Shown here: positions 11,328 through 24,752 of the stretch, in pieces | How positions within the stretch are numbered: position 1 is the first letter of the stretch | How the letters are laid out: every line of letters starts with the position of its first letter | Assembly: GCA_037349315.1 (NCBI GenBank) | Contig: JBAIAC010000068.1 | Location: forward strand, 18,381,001 to 18,445,000 | Direction: 5' to 3' | Length of the DNA stretch: 64,000 bases | DNA from: Chelydra serpentina | Lineage: Eukaryota > Chordata > Testudines > Chelydridae | Notes under the pieces: model-generated | What the model was told of the DNA's origin: nothing | Seen by the model: the letters and a program-made list of their open reading frames with translations, nothing else | Databases searched by the model: none | Made by a program: the position numbers and the translations under genes

Positions 11328-12262
11328 CTAAACACATGAAAAAAATGTACAAGATTAAACACTTTTTGACTCTCTTCTCTGCAAATATTATCACGGTTAA
11401 TCTCCTACTGAAATATACTTCATATCACTTATATTTGTATTAAATATTTAAACAGAGAAACTATTATGAAAGCTATGATGCAAACAGCTTTTGTTTCTCA
11501 CTCCTTATGGGTGCTACATTTCCCAGGAAGTAGTATCCCCTTCCTTTTGCTCCCATCACCCACTCCAACCAGCTTTCCTTTTGTATCAAGATTGGTCTAA
11601 CCATTGTGCACAATCCTGAAAACACTAGTAACCATTACTCCTAGTAACAACTGCAATTAGTCCCTTCTAGCAGGAGTATGTCCTCCTCCCCCAAAAGAAC
11701 TTGTAATACTGGATCCTTAGACCGTAAGCATCTTCTGGGTAGGGAACCATATGCCTGTACCATATGCCTGTAAAACTATGCACAACAATTGTGATACTGG
11801 TGAAAGGATTATGATTGATAATGGTGAGACATACAAAGACAATAATAGAAGCCAAAATTTTAAAATACAAGTGCATAAATTTAGACGTCTAAATCAAAGC
11901 ATTCTGATTGTCAAAGGAACTGAGCACTCAACTCTCATTGAATTCGATAGGAGCTGTGAGTGTTCAGGACTTCTGAAAAAAATCAGCCATTTTCCTATTG
12001 AAGAAAACAATGTTAATAGAAATGTTGTATCATGATCAGCACTTCAGGAAACAGAATTACTGTTTCATAGTATACAACACACACAGAGACTGACATGTAT
12101 TAAAGCCACAACATGACATTTCTTAAGAATATTGTGCATTCAAGTTAGCTGCTTTAAAAGGAATACACCTTGGAAGAATTTTGTGTCATTTTAATAGGGT
12201 ATAGTGTAGGTGTGCCTGGAATGTAGACCAGGTCATCAACTGGCTAGTCTTTTATAATGTAC

Positions 12263-12387
12263 TTAGGGTGACCAGATAGCAAGTGTGAAAAATCGGGACG
12301 GGGTGGGGGGATAATAGGTGCCCATGTAAGAAAAAGCTCCAAAAATCGGGACTGTCCCTACAAAACTGGGACATCTGGTCACCCTAA
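12263..12387. mobile_element. Small palindromic MITE
   Basis: The 125-bp element has ends TTAGGGTGACCAGAT and the complement of ATCTGGTCACCCTAA, perfect over 15 bp. It is flanked by the direct repeat atgtac at 12257-12262 and 12388-12393. Two internal 'aaaatcgggac' phrases occur. There is no ORF. The superfamily is uncertain because the duplication could be extended into the ends. Confidence 0.82.
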
Positions 12388-12519
12388 ATGTACTTATCAG
12401 ACTGCTCTCTGAACACAACAACAGACACTCCTAACATTTAAACTATAGTATAGAAAGAAAGCGAAAATATGCCATAATTATTTATTATTTCTTTTCCGGT
12501 AGTGTCCAGAAGTAGCAGT

Positions 12520-12610
12520 CAGGATCAAGACCTCTTTCTACTGGGCACGTTACAAACATATAAAGATAATCTCTGCTCCAATGAGTTTACAGTCTAGTTA
12601 GGGACAAAAT
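12520..12610. repeat. Ancient amniote SINE relic
   Basis: The phrases cgttacaaacatataaag, ctctgctccaatgag and ttacagtctagttaggg resemble a widespread amniote MIR/CORE-type repeat ('tacaaacac...agagcttacaatct'). Its extent beyond 12610 is uncertain. Confidence 0.5.
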
Positions 12611-13410
12611 GCAACTATTGGGTGTTGATAACTTCAGTAATAGGAACACAAAGTTGCACATACTAGCTATATGCATAAGTTACAGGCTTCAAGGGTTTTT
12701 TAAATACACATAAAATAAAGATTATGATGGGCCTGTACCAGGCTATCGTAAAGTATCTTATTGTGAGCATCACAGAAGAGGTGATTTTTAGAAGTGATCT
12801 GAAGGAGAACAGATTAATGGCTTTGTGAATAGATTCAGGGAGGGTATTCAGTGCACATGGAGCAGCAAAGAAGGTGCTTAACATGAATGCTGGAGGCTGT
12901 GACTGTTGTCAGAGTAGAGGCATCAACTCAGAACATGACACAGTCTGATAAAAAAAAAGTTAGGTAAGCAAGAAGAAGCTGAATTGTGAACAGCCTTGAA
13001 GGTAAGGACCAGAAGTTTGTGTCTGATGTGGAGAAAGGTCACCTGTTGGGAGGGACTCAAAAAGGAGACACACATCAAAAACAACTGATTAGGGAGAAAT
13101 GTGGATGCCCCTGAATAAAACACTCAGATCTGGTCACCACATTATTTACCTTTTGGACTTTTTAAATGTACTAGACTATTCTTTGAGCACATATACAAAC
13201 ATTCATAACAAATCTTTTAAACTGTACAGGAGAAGGCAAGAGAACATACACTGGCAGGAGGATAAGCCAGATCAGCTAAGATCTTTTTCATCTATGATTC
13301 TAATAAACATCATTCACCCATGTACTTATAAGCTATATCACTATTTTAATTTATGGCTTCCAAAAATAATGTTCTTAACTTACTCAATATTGTTTATCAG
13401 ATAAGCTTAC

Positions 13411-13597
13411 CTGTCCAGGCTCTAACAATGGCTCCATTAGCTCTACCCCCTCTGCATAAACTTGAATTAGTGCAAGTAAATCCCTGGATCTGACAGCCTC
13501 AAGTAGTTCATTCAGTTTAGCTGCTGCAGATGCACAAGTCTTTCTAGAAAACTTATGATCTACATACTTAGCAGTGATATATTCTTTACGTGCAGTC
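13411..13597 (-). CDS. ASAP1: ASAP1 exon: end of ArfGAP and first ankyrin helices
   Basis: This 187-nt exon completes the Met codon and ends on a codon boundary. The acceptor is gtttttttcccccag and the donor gtaagctt. It begins TARKEYITAKYVDHKFSRK, the last ArfGAP helix. It continues KLNELLEAVRSRDLLALI and QVYAEGVELMEPLLEPGQ, the first ankyrin-repeat helices. The sequence fits ASAP1 and not ASAP2, whose matching segment differs at many positions from what I recall. Confidence 0.96.
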
Positions 13598-13864
13598 CTG
13601 GGGGAAAAAAACAGAAATTGGTCTAGAATTCTGAGCAAAAGGAATCTCAAATGGACTGATAATTTAGGCTTAAAATCAGAACTCAGCTTGCTTAAATTGA
13701 AAAGTGAGGACTGACTATATAGAAAAAGATCTGATAACCCCATTTTACATATAATAATTTAATCACTATGCACGTGGCATACTATTTGCAAAAAAGAGGT
13801 CCAAAATGAAGTAAACAAGCATTTTACAGTATCCTACCTTTTCAATGATACATGAAGGTACAGC

Positions 13865-14101
13865 CTTTGATTTTGGGAAATCAGTTTAATTCAGAACTGA
13901 AGAGGCAGAAGACAATTTTTATAATATGAAAATACATGCAAGATGCATCAATTGTTCAATTGCTCTTCATAATTTTTCTTGCACGATTAATAATCAAAAG
14001 ACCTAGAAAGCAGACATTATATATATAATTATTAATAATGCAAGAACAATTATGAAGAACAATTGAACAAACTGAATTGAACTGAGTTCCCAAAATCAAA
14101 A
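13865..14101. repeat. Long imperfect hairpin
   Basis: The outer arms are ttgattttgggaaatcag (from 13867) and gttcccaaaatcaaaa (to 14100). The inner arms are caattgttcaattgctct...gcacgattaataat (13949-13993) and attattaataatgcaag...gaacaattgaac (14027-14067). Most of the 237 bp can fold on itself. No target duplication or known family end is seen, so it may be a palindromic MITE or an old inverted duplication. Confidence 0.75.
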
Positions 14102-15196
14102 TGTGTAACTCATGTGTATACATATATCAGGGAACAGAACATGATAATCTAACAGATTTTTGCCATTACTATTTCTGTGCTTCTATTTGTTTAAAACAAG
14201 GGTTTTCTCCTTTCTGACCATCATCTACTTGCCTTATAGTAACTGAACTGATGATATAAAACTGAGTTTACAACAATTATTTCCAAGGCAATTGACATGT
14301 ATTGTAAATAGGATTATGACTTCGCTGCATAATCAAGGAGAAGAAGGGTTGAGAAGAAAGCTCTTTTTCAAACTAAACGTCTTCCATAATAGTAAAGGGA
14401 AAAACAAAATTACTGTCCAATTACTGCTGTTTGTAGAAATGCCCTCTTTTTTCAAGATTTCTCTGGTACAATCCCACTTTAAGGTTAAAATCCAGATCCC
14501 AGCAGGGCTCTTGGTGGAGTGGAAAGGAATTCTCTCCTCAGGCCACAAGAGTGGGCTGCTCTGTGAACACCACTTTAGTTTAGTGGCTGGGATGGGTTCT
14601 ATGGGACCTTACTTCCCCTGACTGCAATGATCCTCTGGTCTTGCCTATTTGCAGAATAACTAAGTCACTACTCCCATACTCCTGAGGAGCTGAACTTCTC
14701 TGCACGACCTCATCCGCCAGGCAGCAAAACCACATGAGTTCTGCTGCTTAGCTAGCCCCCACACCAGAGGAAAATGGGACTGGATTTATCCATAAATTAA
14801 TATGAAAAGATTCGTTATTAGTTAATACATTAGAGTCTATCATATGAGCGTGAATTACAAAACCAAACAAGTGCGGAAGATTCTGTAGCATATTCTAAGG
14901 AGACATAACCCATCATGTATGAACACTGTAACTGCCTGTGAAGTAAATTTAAGAGCAAATTTAAAGAGAAATAATGACTAGAGAAGGGATTTGGAATTCC
15001 GTAATGAGAAATTTAGCAGTCAAGACTGGCACGTGGAATGAAACAAAAATGTTTGCCATCCTCGGACACCTTTTTCTTATTTAACTTCTCCCTTGACTTG
15101 ATTACAGCTTAATATATCTCACTATGGAAAACCTATCTACATATATACACTCCATTCCAAGTGTATACCGGGGCAGTGTTCATTTTCAGTACTTAC

Positions 15197-15288
15197 ATAT
15201 CACTTGATGGAGTGGGTTTGGGTGAAGGACTAGGTAAACTCCCTTCTGTTATATCATTAAAACAATTATTTCCTACATTCTTGGCCAG
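15197..15288 (-). CDS. ASAP1: ASAP1 exon: ArfGAP, later part with Pro/Ser linker
   Basis: This exon has 92 nt, with a phase 0 start and 30 codons plus AT of a Met codon at the end. The acceptor is gtttttgctacag and the donor gtaagtac. The peptide is LAKNVGNNCFNDITEGS, then LPSPSPKPTPSSD. The first part is the conserved NVGN helix of ArfGAPs. The proline/serine stretch is a loop characteristic of ASAP proteins. The next exon upstream is 7.4 kb away, across a DIRS retrotransposon. Confidence 0.95.
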
Positions 15289-15449
15289 CTGTAGCAAAAA
15301 CAAAAGCACATGTTTTCATAATTTGTTACTGGTCTCAAATTTTCAAAGAAGACATTTTTAAAAAATACAGTGCATTTTTCTTATTATTAGCAGAGGACAG
15401 TACAAATAATGAAATGCAAAATGAATGTACAGCATTAAAGTTAAACATA

Positions 15450-15742
15450 GGCTATGTCTACATTTGGAACTGGGTGTGCAATTCCCATCTCAAGCAGTCG
15501 TGTTAGCTCTGATTGAGCTAGCATGCTAAAAATAGTGTTATTATGGTAGCAGTTGCACAGGATAGCCATGCTGAGTACAAGCCTGCCTAGACCCTGTGGG
15601 TACGTACTTGGGCTAGCCCATTCTGCCACTTGCCATGTTACTATAGCTACACTCCTAATTTTAGCACACTAGCTCAAAGCTAGTGTGATTATGTCTACTC
15701 AAGATGATAATTGCACCCTCAGCTCCAAGCACAGACATAACC
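15450..15742. mobile_element. MITE with GGCTATGTCTACA ends
   Basis: The left end ggctatgtctaca pairs imperfectly with the complement of the right end gcacagacataacc. It shares this end with the elements near 5559 and 63178. It stops 23 bp before the DIRS terminus at 15766. No ORF. Confidence 0.6.
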
Positions 15743-16286
15743 TTAATGGATTGAAAAATATTCTTGTTACTTACCTTATAGTAACTGGAGTTCTTCAAGT
15801 GGGGACCCTATGTGTATTCCACACTAGATAAACAGGAAGTTTTTTCATTAGCAGTGTTCGTTGGTCCACATCTGCACCCTCTGCCTCCTCCTCATGCTCC
15901 GAAACAAGAGCATATAAGGCGGTGTGGACTGAACGTCTCTTCAATTCCTTTTGTACTGTGAATCACTTTAGGAAAGAATCCAACGGAGAGGGGAAGGAGG
16001 CAGGGTAGTTGAATACGTATAGAGCCCACACATCTTGAAGAACTCCAGTTACTATAAGGTAAGTAACCAAAGCCATTTAGGAAGTCTCAATGAGGAGGTA
16101 GCTTTCCCTTTCATATGTTCAGCAAAGGAGATGAATAGTCTAGGAGATTTCCTGAAGGGTTTTGTCATCTGCAGGTAGAACGCTAAGGCTCGAAAAACAT
16201 CAAGAATGGAACTTCCTATCTTCTCTGGAAGGTATATGACCTGATTTAAGTGGAATTTGGAGGGAATCTTTGGACCTTATCCTTAT

Positions 16287-16981
16287 TGTAGCGGGGTGGC
16301 ACCCCGCTCAGGCCTGAAGGGGCTTGAAAACAGCCCAGGAGGGGGCTGTGGCTGGAGCAAGCAACCCCAGGCTGAGTGGGAAGGCAGGCTCAGCTGGGGC
16401 CATGCCCCAATTAAGGCTCAGCTGGCCCTTATAAGTGGGCAGTGAGCCAAGAGCAGGAGTCTCTCTCGGCTTCCAGAGGGAGAAGGGCCTGGCTGCAGGG
16501 ACCTCAGCAGGGTACCTGAAGTGGAGCAGGGCTGGGGAAAGGCCAAGGGAGCCAGGGAGCTCCAGCCTAGGAAAACCCCAGGCTGCAGGCCTGGCATAGG
16601 GCCCAGACTAGGTACTAGGATTGCAGGGGCAGCCCACAGGTAGGCTGAGGCAGCAGGTCCAAATCCCCTTTGCCGGTGATGAGTGGCTGATACTGCAGTC
16701 TGCCCCAGGGTGCGGGGGCTAGCAGGAGACTGGCAGTAGCCTACGACTGAGGCAAGGTGGGGATAGTGGGTTAGGGGTTCCCCAGGGAGGGGAGACCCAG
16801 ATCTGTGGGGTACTGCCAGGGGCAGCACCCCAGTTAAAGGGGCACCGGGGTCCTGGGAGGGACACGGGGCCAGAGCGGTCAGGCAGATCACCGGCCTGCA
16901 GAGGACGCTCCAGAGGCTGGTGAGCTAATTCCCAGAAGAGACCAGCAGGAGGCGCCGCAGGGGTGAGTCCGACCCATTACA
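16287..16981. mobile_element. Solo LTR nested in DIRS-A
   Basis: The 695-bp GC-rich block starts TGTAGCGGGG and ends CCATTACA, so it has TG...CA ends. It is flanked by perfect 5-bp direct repeats cttat at 16282-16286 and 16982-16986. A cccttataagt box lies near 16429. The 157-codon minus-strand ORF inside is compositional. It interrupts DIRS-A and so is younger. Confidence 0.87.
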
Positions 16982-17579
16982 CTTATGGAAAGTCATGTAG
17001 GGAAGGTACACCACCATAAGGGCCCCAACCTCACCAAACTCTTCTGGCAGTCATAACTGCAGTCAGAAAGGCCACCTTTATAGGCAGATGAAGAAAGAAG
17101 CAGGAGGCTAAAGTTCAAATGGAGGTTTCATGAATGTTGCAAATATGAACAAGACTGAGGTCCCAAGCTGAAGTAGGTTTTAGCACCAGAGGAAAGGTTA
17201 AGGCCTTTTGAAAAAACTCACTGTCATAGGGTGGGTGAAGATCAAAAAGTTCTCCACCAGAGGAAGGAAGGAGTTAATTGCCACCAAATGCATTTGCAGC
17301 AAGCTGAGGGCCAGATCTGATGTTTTTAAAGAAAGAAGCTAGTTCAGAATGAGTGGTATCTCTGAGCCCAGTGATGGTATTTAATGGCATTGGCACAGAT
17401 GGAAAATCTCTTCTATTTTGCAGCATAACATATTCTCATACTTCCCTGCTATTAAGGCTGGATTTTACTGCCTTAGAACATGACCTCTCTAAATTCATCA
17501 TCCATCCAAATACCAAGCTATTAGATAGAGGGATGCTGGATTAAGATGGGTGATCTTGCCTTTGTCCTCTGTCAGCAGA

Positions 17580-18250
17580 TTAGGAAACAGCTGGTTTTGT
17601 ATGCATGGATGTGAAGCTGTCTAAAGGAAGATAGCAAATCAAAGCTATCTCGGCCACCAGTGTGCTACTAGGATTATCGATGCTGTGTCTTGTTTGATTT
17701 TCCTCAGGATTTGAGATAAGAGGGGAATGAGTGGGAGGGTGTACATTAGCAGCTCTGATCAGTGTACAAGGAATGCAAGTCCTCCGGAATTGTGTCTCTG
17801 AGCTGCTCAAGAACAGTAGTCCAGGCATTTCTTGTTTTCTTTGGACACAAAGGCATCCACAAAGGGAATTCCCACTGTCAGAAGATGTGCTGTACCACTG
17901 AGTTGTGAAGCATCCATTCGTGGTCTCTGTGGATGTTTCTGCTGAGACTGTCCCCTAGGAATAGGATGTTCAGTACTCCCATGAGGTGCACTGCCGAGAG
18001 ACAGATCAGGTGTCGAATGCACCAATTTCACAGCTTGATCACCTCCATGCAAAGAGGCATAGACTTCATTCCTCCCTGTTTGTTTATATAGTATACTATA
18101 ATGATGTTGTCTCACATGACCTGAACATACAGGGCATGGATGAATGACAGGAATCTTTTGCAGGCTTTGTGTACTGCTCAGTTTTTTGTGAATCTTGGAT
18201 TCTTGCTGGGTCCAAGAGCTTTGAGCCATGTTTGTCCAGATGCACACCCA
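17580..18250 (-). pseudogene. DIRS RNase H region, decayed
   Basis: This lies downstream of the RT in DIRS-A. In broken frames it shows phrases such as ILRKIKQDTASIILVAHWWP, which resembles the end of the RNase H domain before the recombinase in vertebrate DIRS elements as I recall them. Two apparent minus-strand ORFs overlap out of phase. No intact domain remains. Confidence 0.5.
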
Positions 18251-18546
18251 AACCCTATAGAGAGGTATTCATAATTGGCTTCTTTGTGGATGGATGGGAA
18301 ACAAAGGGAACCCCTACACACACAGCTTCTCTGTCTTCCCATCAGATGAATGATGTCAGAATACTGTGGGGAAGTGAGACTTGCTTGACCAGGTTATCCC
18401 TGCTCAGAGTATAACCACACCTGAAAACACTGGAGATGGAGCCTTGCAAAGGGAGTCACATAGCTACAGGGCCACGTGGCCTAGGAGGATCAGGGAGGAT
18501 TGCACTGTCATCTGAGGGCTCAGTCAAAGATAGATGATGAAGTCCC

Positions 18547-18970
18547 TCAGAGCTTGGAATGGTCCGGGGGTATGTATGCTTTGGCTGTAATTGAATCCAT
18601 ACCTTTTCCAATAAAGTCTATAATTTGCATAGGAACTAAAGTGGACTTTTCTAGGCTCCCTAAGGATTGAAGGACACTGACAAGGGATAGGTCATTGACT
18701 GCATTTCTCGGTATGACCAACCCCGGAGCAGCCAGTTGTTGAGGTAGGGAAATGCCACCACCATAGATAGTACCTTTGTGAAAACCCTCAGGATGGTTGA
18801 GAGACATAAGGAAGTACTCCATATGGATAAAGGTTTAGGCCCACCATAAAGTGCAGGAACCTCTTGTGTGCTGGACGAACGTGTATGTGGAAATAGGTGT
18901 CCTTTAAAGTAAGAACGGCAAACCAGTCATCCTTCTTCAAAGAGGAGATTAGAGAGGCCAAGATGACCAT
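18547..18970 (-). pseudogene. DIRS reverse transcriptase, decayed
   Basis: The minus-strand text has SLKKDDWFAVLTLKDTYFHI, then HVRPAHKRFLHFMVGLN, then YPYGVLPYVSQPS. This matches the DIRS-family RT signature: a 'D-L-K-D-A-Y-F-H-I' block, then 'HP-A-H-K-FL-F', then the 'LPFGL' fingers. A frameshift separates it from IDFIGKGMDSITAKAYIPP further on. It is the polymerase of DIRS-A and is not functional as it stands. Confidence 0.8.
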
Positions 18971-19737
18971 TCTGAATCCTTAACAGTGGATGAAGATATT
19001 CAGTTGTCTGAGATCCAGAAAGGGTCTCCAGCCTCTCTTCTTTCTGGGGATGAGGAAACATTTTGAACAAAAACCCCTTACCGTGTACTGAGGAGAGACA
19101 AGCGATATAGCTCCAGCTGGAGCAGGGAGTCTACCTTCTATCTGAATATCCTCTCATGAGAGGGGGTCCCTGAATGGAGACAGGGAGGGATGTTTTCTGG
19201 TAAGGATGGACAGAAGTTTTATAAGATATCTGGTGGTGACAATTTCTGGGACCTATTAATGCAACATGATATGATGCCATGCTGGGGAGAAATGGGCCAG
19301 GTGGCTACTGAATGAAGTGCAGGTGCAGGAGGGCTGGTTTGTGGCTCTCAAGGGTCCCGTGAAGACGATTTCTTGGCAGGAGCTTGGGGCTGGTGAGAGA
19401 ATGACAGACGTTCTGTCTGTTGCACTGCACTCTGGTACTTCCTGGAAGGCTCATAGGCCCTTTTGTATTAAAAAAGAGCTGAGAAGTGGAACATTGATTA
19501 TACAGTGGTGGTGTAGAGTATTTTCTCTAAGGTGCTGGGATGTATGTACCCAAGGAGCAGAGGGTTGCATGACAGTCCTCACAAATAGGCAATGGCTCAT
19601 CCATTTTGTCACTGAACAGGTTGTTGCCCTCAAAGGGAAAGTCTTCCAAAGTGGCTTGAATTTCCTTTGGAAACCTAGAGGACTGGAGCCATGAAGCTTG
19701 TGTCTCATGACAAGAGAAGTCTCCATGAAGTGAGAAA

Positions 19738-19922
19738 TCATAGAATCATAGAATCTCAGGGCTGGAAGGGACCTCAGGAGGTCATCTAGTCCAACCCCCT
19801 GCTTAAAGCAGGACCAACCCCAACTAGATCATCCCAGCCAGGGCTTTGTCAAGCCTGACCTTAAAAACCTCTAAGGACGGAGATTCCACCACCTCCCTAG
19901 GTAACCCATTCCAGTGCTGGGA
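19738..19922 (-). mobile_element. CR1 3' tail nested in DIRS-A
   Basis: The plus strand reads tcatagaatcatagaatctc, then ggctggaagggacctc, then ccaaccccctgctt, the antisense of a CR1 3' end with its short octamer-like repeat terminus. It is truncated after about 185 bp. It lies between DIRS-A gag and RT sequences and is therefore a later insertion. Confidence 0.9.
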
Positions 19923-20594
19923 ATGATGGTGTCCAAATGGTGTCTGCTGCATCTAGTAAAGCTTGAAGGAATGATCTAGCTAGCACATGACCCTCAACTA
20001 TCATGGCTTGGAAATACGATCAAGCTCCTCGGGTAGGTAGATAATTAATAAAATCATATTTAGACAAGGCTTGATAATTTGGAATGCAAAATTGTAGGCT
20101 AACCAAGGTGAAACTCTTTCATCTGAAGAGGTCTACTTGTTTGGTGTTCTTGTTGGAGGCAGCAGACTTAGGTTGGTGTAGTCTGTTACATTCAGTGATG
20201 GCCTATACCACTAGAGACTTCGGTGTGGGGTGGGAAGGTAAGTTTTTCATCCTCTTAGAAGGAACAAAGTATTTCTTCTCCATTCTTTTCAGAGTGGGGA
20301 GCACAAGTGACTTCGTTGTGCTAGACCTTTTTTGGCCAGCTGTAATATAGCATCATTGATTGTAAGTGCCATCTTGCTAGGGCCTACACTCTAGAGGATA
20401 TCTAGCAACTTATGAGTGGTATCCTGAACTTTTTCCAGGGGAATCTGGAATGCATCTTCAATTCTCCTCCTCCAGTAATCTTGGAACTGCTTACAGCCAC
20501 CGGATGGTGATGGTGAGGCAGGTGTAACCAACTTAACAGGAGATGAAAACAAAAACGCTGCTGAGGAGAGTAGGTCTGTTGGTTCAAGTTGCTT

Positions 20595-21670
20595 CTACTC
20601 CACATAGTGCTCCTCAGTGGGCTGGGGTTCTTCCTTATGAGGCGACTTCTGTCTGATCCTCTGTACCCAAGAGGTCTTAGATATGGATCTTAGTGTGAAG
20701 GACCATATGGGTAAGCAGGCGGTGCTATGGGAAAGGATACCACTGGTCCTGAGCTGTGCAGCATCCTGTGGGATAGGGTGGGTGCTCAAGAGCCTCTAGA
20801 ACCTCTGTTGGGGATAATCTTGTGTCTTGGTACTGTCGGTGGACCCCGTCTCAGTCTCAAACTTTCTGGAAGAATATGAGTCCTCAGATTGTACTGGTGG
20901 AGCTGCTGTACCAGTTATCTTGTAATGCCCAAGTGGATCACAGGTACTAGCAAATGGTCAGCGGTGTGAGAAACTCTCTGGTGATTACCAACTCTGAGAG
21001 GATTGGTGACCACAGGCCAGAATATTCAGCCAGGTAATCGAGAACAGTACATCCAGTCCTTGAGGAAGGGGAGCGGGAGGGGCTTCTACCTCTTGGCAGA
21101 GCCAATGGTGCTAATTTAGATCAGGCAGTGAGAGCTGGTACTACTGAATCCTTCTTTTTGCAGTGGGATGGTACCAGCCATGTGGGAAGCTGCCAACTTT
21201 CCCTCACTGGTGCTGGAGCTGGTCCTGGCCCTTCAGCAGTTGGTAGTTTCAGAGCACTTTTGGTTCTCAGCACTGATGAGATAGGCTCATGCTTCATGTG
21301 AGCTCCTGACACACCCATAGCAGGGTGCAGAGTCCCACCAGACTTGGAGGCCGCAGGGGAAGAAGTCCACTTCTTGGATCATGACTTGGAAAGGGATTTC
21401 TCTCATTTTTTGAGTGCGCGCTCCCACTGCTCTGCCTCCTACCATCTGTAGCTCTTCCCTCTGATGATCTAGTCTGGAAGCACCGTGGCTGGATGTGCAC
21501 AATACGGTGACTCTGGCCAATGCACAGAGGGGTCTGATGAAGGTTGAACTGGGTCATTAAGGAGAGTTCCACGAGGAATCTTCTGAATTGTAATGCTCCA
21601 TATTACTGGGTTCAGAGAGGAAATAAATGAAAGATGCTGCACTTGTAGGGGATAAGGCAATGAAAACAAG
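20595..21670 (-). pseudogene. DIRS gag-like region, decayed
   Basis: This is the position expected for gag, between the right terminal repeat and the RT of DIRS-A. Several short out-of-phase minus-strand ORFs are rich in Ser, Pro and Gln. I see no intact domain, so the call rests on position. Confidence 0.45.
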
Positions 21671-22645
21671 TGTGGAAATCACTAACTAGGAAGACCCGGG
21701 GCAAGCTACACAGGACTTGGTATACCTGAGATCCCCAGTTTCAAGTACCGAAAATGAGGGGTAAAACTCCTACTAACACTATCTAGCTAAATACTAAAAA
21801 CTAAATAACTAGAGAATGGTAAACTATTTACAAAAAACTGGAATTTGAAGCAGGAATGTTAGCAAAGTTGTAGACACTCGGAGAGGTTCCATCTCAGAGA
21901 AAGGGTGGTAAACAGGAACTGGAGAGGCGGTCTCTCAGCACCACCCTTTATGCACTCAGTTCAGAGCACAAGGAGGCAGAGGGTGCAGGTGTGGACCAAT
22001 GAACACTGCTAATGAAAAATCTTCTGGTCTCAGAAACATGGTGTGCATGTGCACCTCGAGTGGAATACACATAGGGACCATCATTCGGAGAACTTCAGAA
22101 TTACCGTCTCCTTAAATCCTAATAATTTTTACATGTTCTCTCCCCTCCCCCCCCCAAACATTTTTCACAATTTCCTATGCAAAACAAATCTTTTTCTAGG
22201 TCAAACATATTTTGTTTGAAACATGTCAAACTTCACTTTTGTCTTCTCCCACATCCAGTTCACAGTATCTCTCAACATCAGTGCAGGATCTTTCCCTCCA
22301 AATTAGTTTCATCCAATGCAATTTAATGGCAACATTCTGCACTCTCTTGTAGAACGTAATTAACTTCCCTTTCTCTTATCATGCAAGGATTTTGTCAGTG
22401 ACTTTTGATTCAGGATCAAGATTAGCTAACGAAAGGTAATATTCAAAGTATACCAATACTGAGAGCAGTAGTTAATAATACATTATTAGGAAAAAACTTG
22501 ATTCACTAAATGGACAAAAGTATAACTAGTACAAGATAAATCCTTCTCCACAGTACCAGCAAAATGTGAATATACATTTTCTGCAAACTATGGCCTTTAA
22601 AAAATAAGTAACAGTACATTATTCTATACTTTGAAGTATCCTTTA

Positions 22646-24588
<1,943 letters not shown>

Positions 24589-24752
24589 CTGGTGATCCAC
24601 AATCACAACAGACTTCATTTCCGGGTAATCTCTGTATATCATCAATAATGGCTTTTGTTAGATCCTCTAAACTGTTTTCCCCTGTGCTCTGCTCTCCGCG
24701 GAATGCCATGTTTAATGCTTCTTCTTTACTGTTAGTCAATACTGATATCCAT
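24589..24752 (-). CDS. ASAP1: ASAP1 exon: PH C-terminal helix and start of ArfGAP
   Basis: This 164-nt exon completes the Ala codon and leaves one base (G) of an Asp codon. The acceptor is ttttatactag and the donor gtatctt. It begins WISVLTNSKEEALNMAFRG, then has the interdomain linker ENSLEDLTKAIIDDIQRLP, then GNEVCCDCGSP. The two cysteines in C-C-D-C are the first pair of the ArfGAP zinc finger. The tryptophan is the conserved PH C-terminal helix residue. Confidence 0.96.

Larger units (their letters stand above)
15766..22112 (-). mobile_element. DIRS-type tyrosine-recombinase retrotransposon, near full length (DIRS-A)
   Basis: The order is read on the minus strand. The right-hand terminal repeat (about 22056-22112) has gtggaatacacataggg, matching the complement of the left terminal repeat (15766-15824). 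A decayed gag region lies at about 21670-20600. Reverse transcriptase lies at about 18970-18550. The left side carries an internal complementary region at 16034-16067, a perfect 34-nt inverse match to 15766-15799. Inverted terminal repeats plus an internal complementary region and no 5-bp target duplication are the DIRS hallmark. Nested inside are a solo LTR (16287-16981) and a CR1 tail (19738-19922). Every coding region has stops or frameshifts. Confidence 0.85.

Noticed and set aside
12263..12387. TTAGGG at one end and CCCTAA at the other, like telomere repeats
   Set aside because: There is only one unit at each end and it is part of a longer MITE terminal repeat.
16418..16891. 157-codon Pro/Ser-rich minus-strand ORF
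   Set aside because: It lies wholly inside a GC-rich solo LTR and has no domain.
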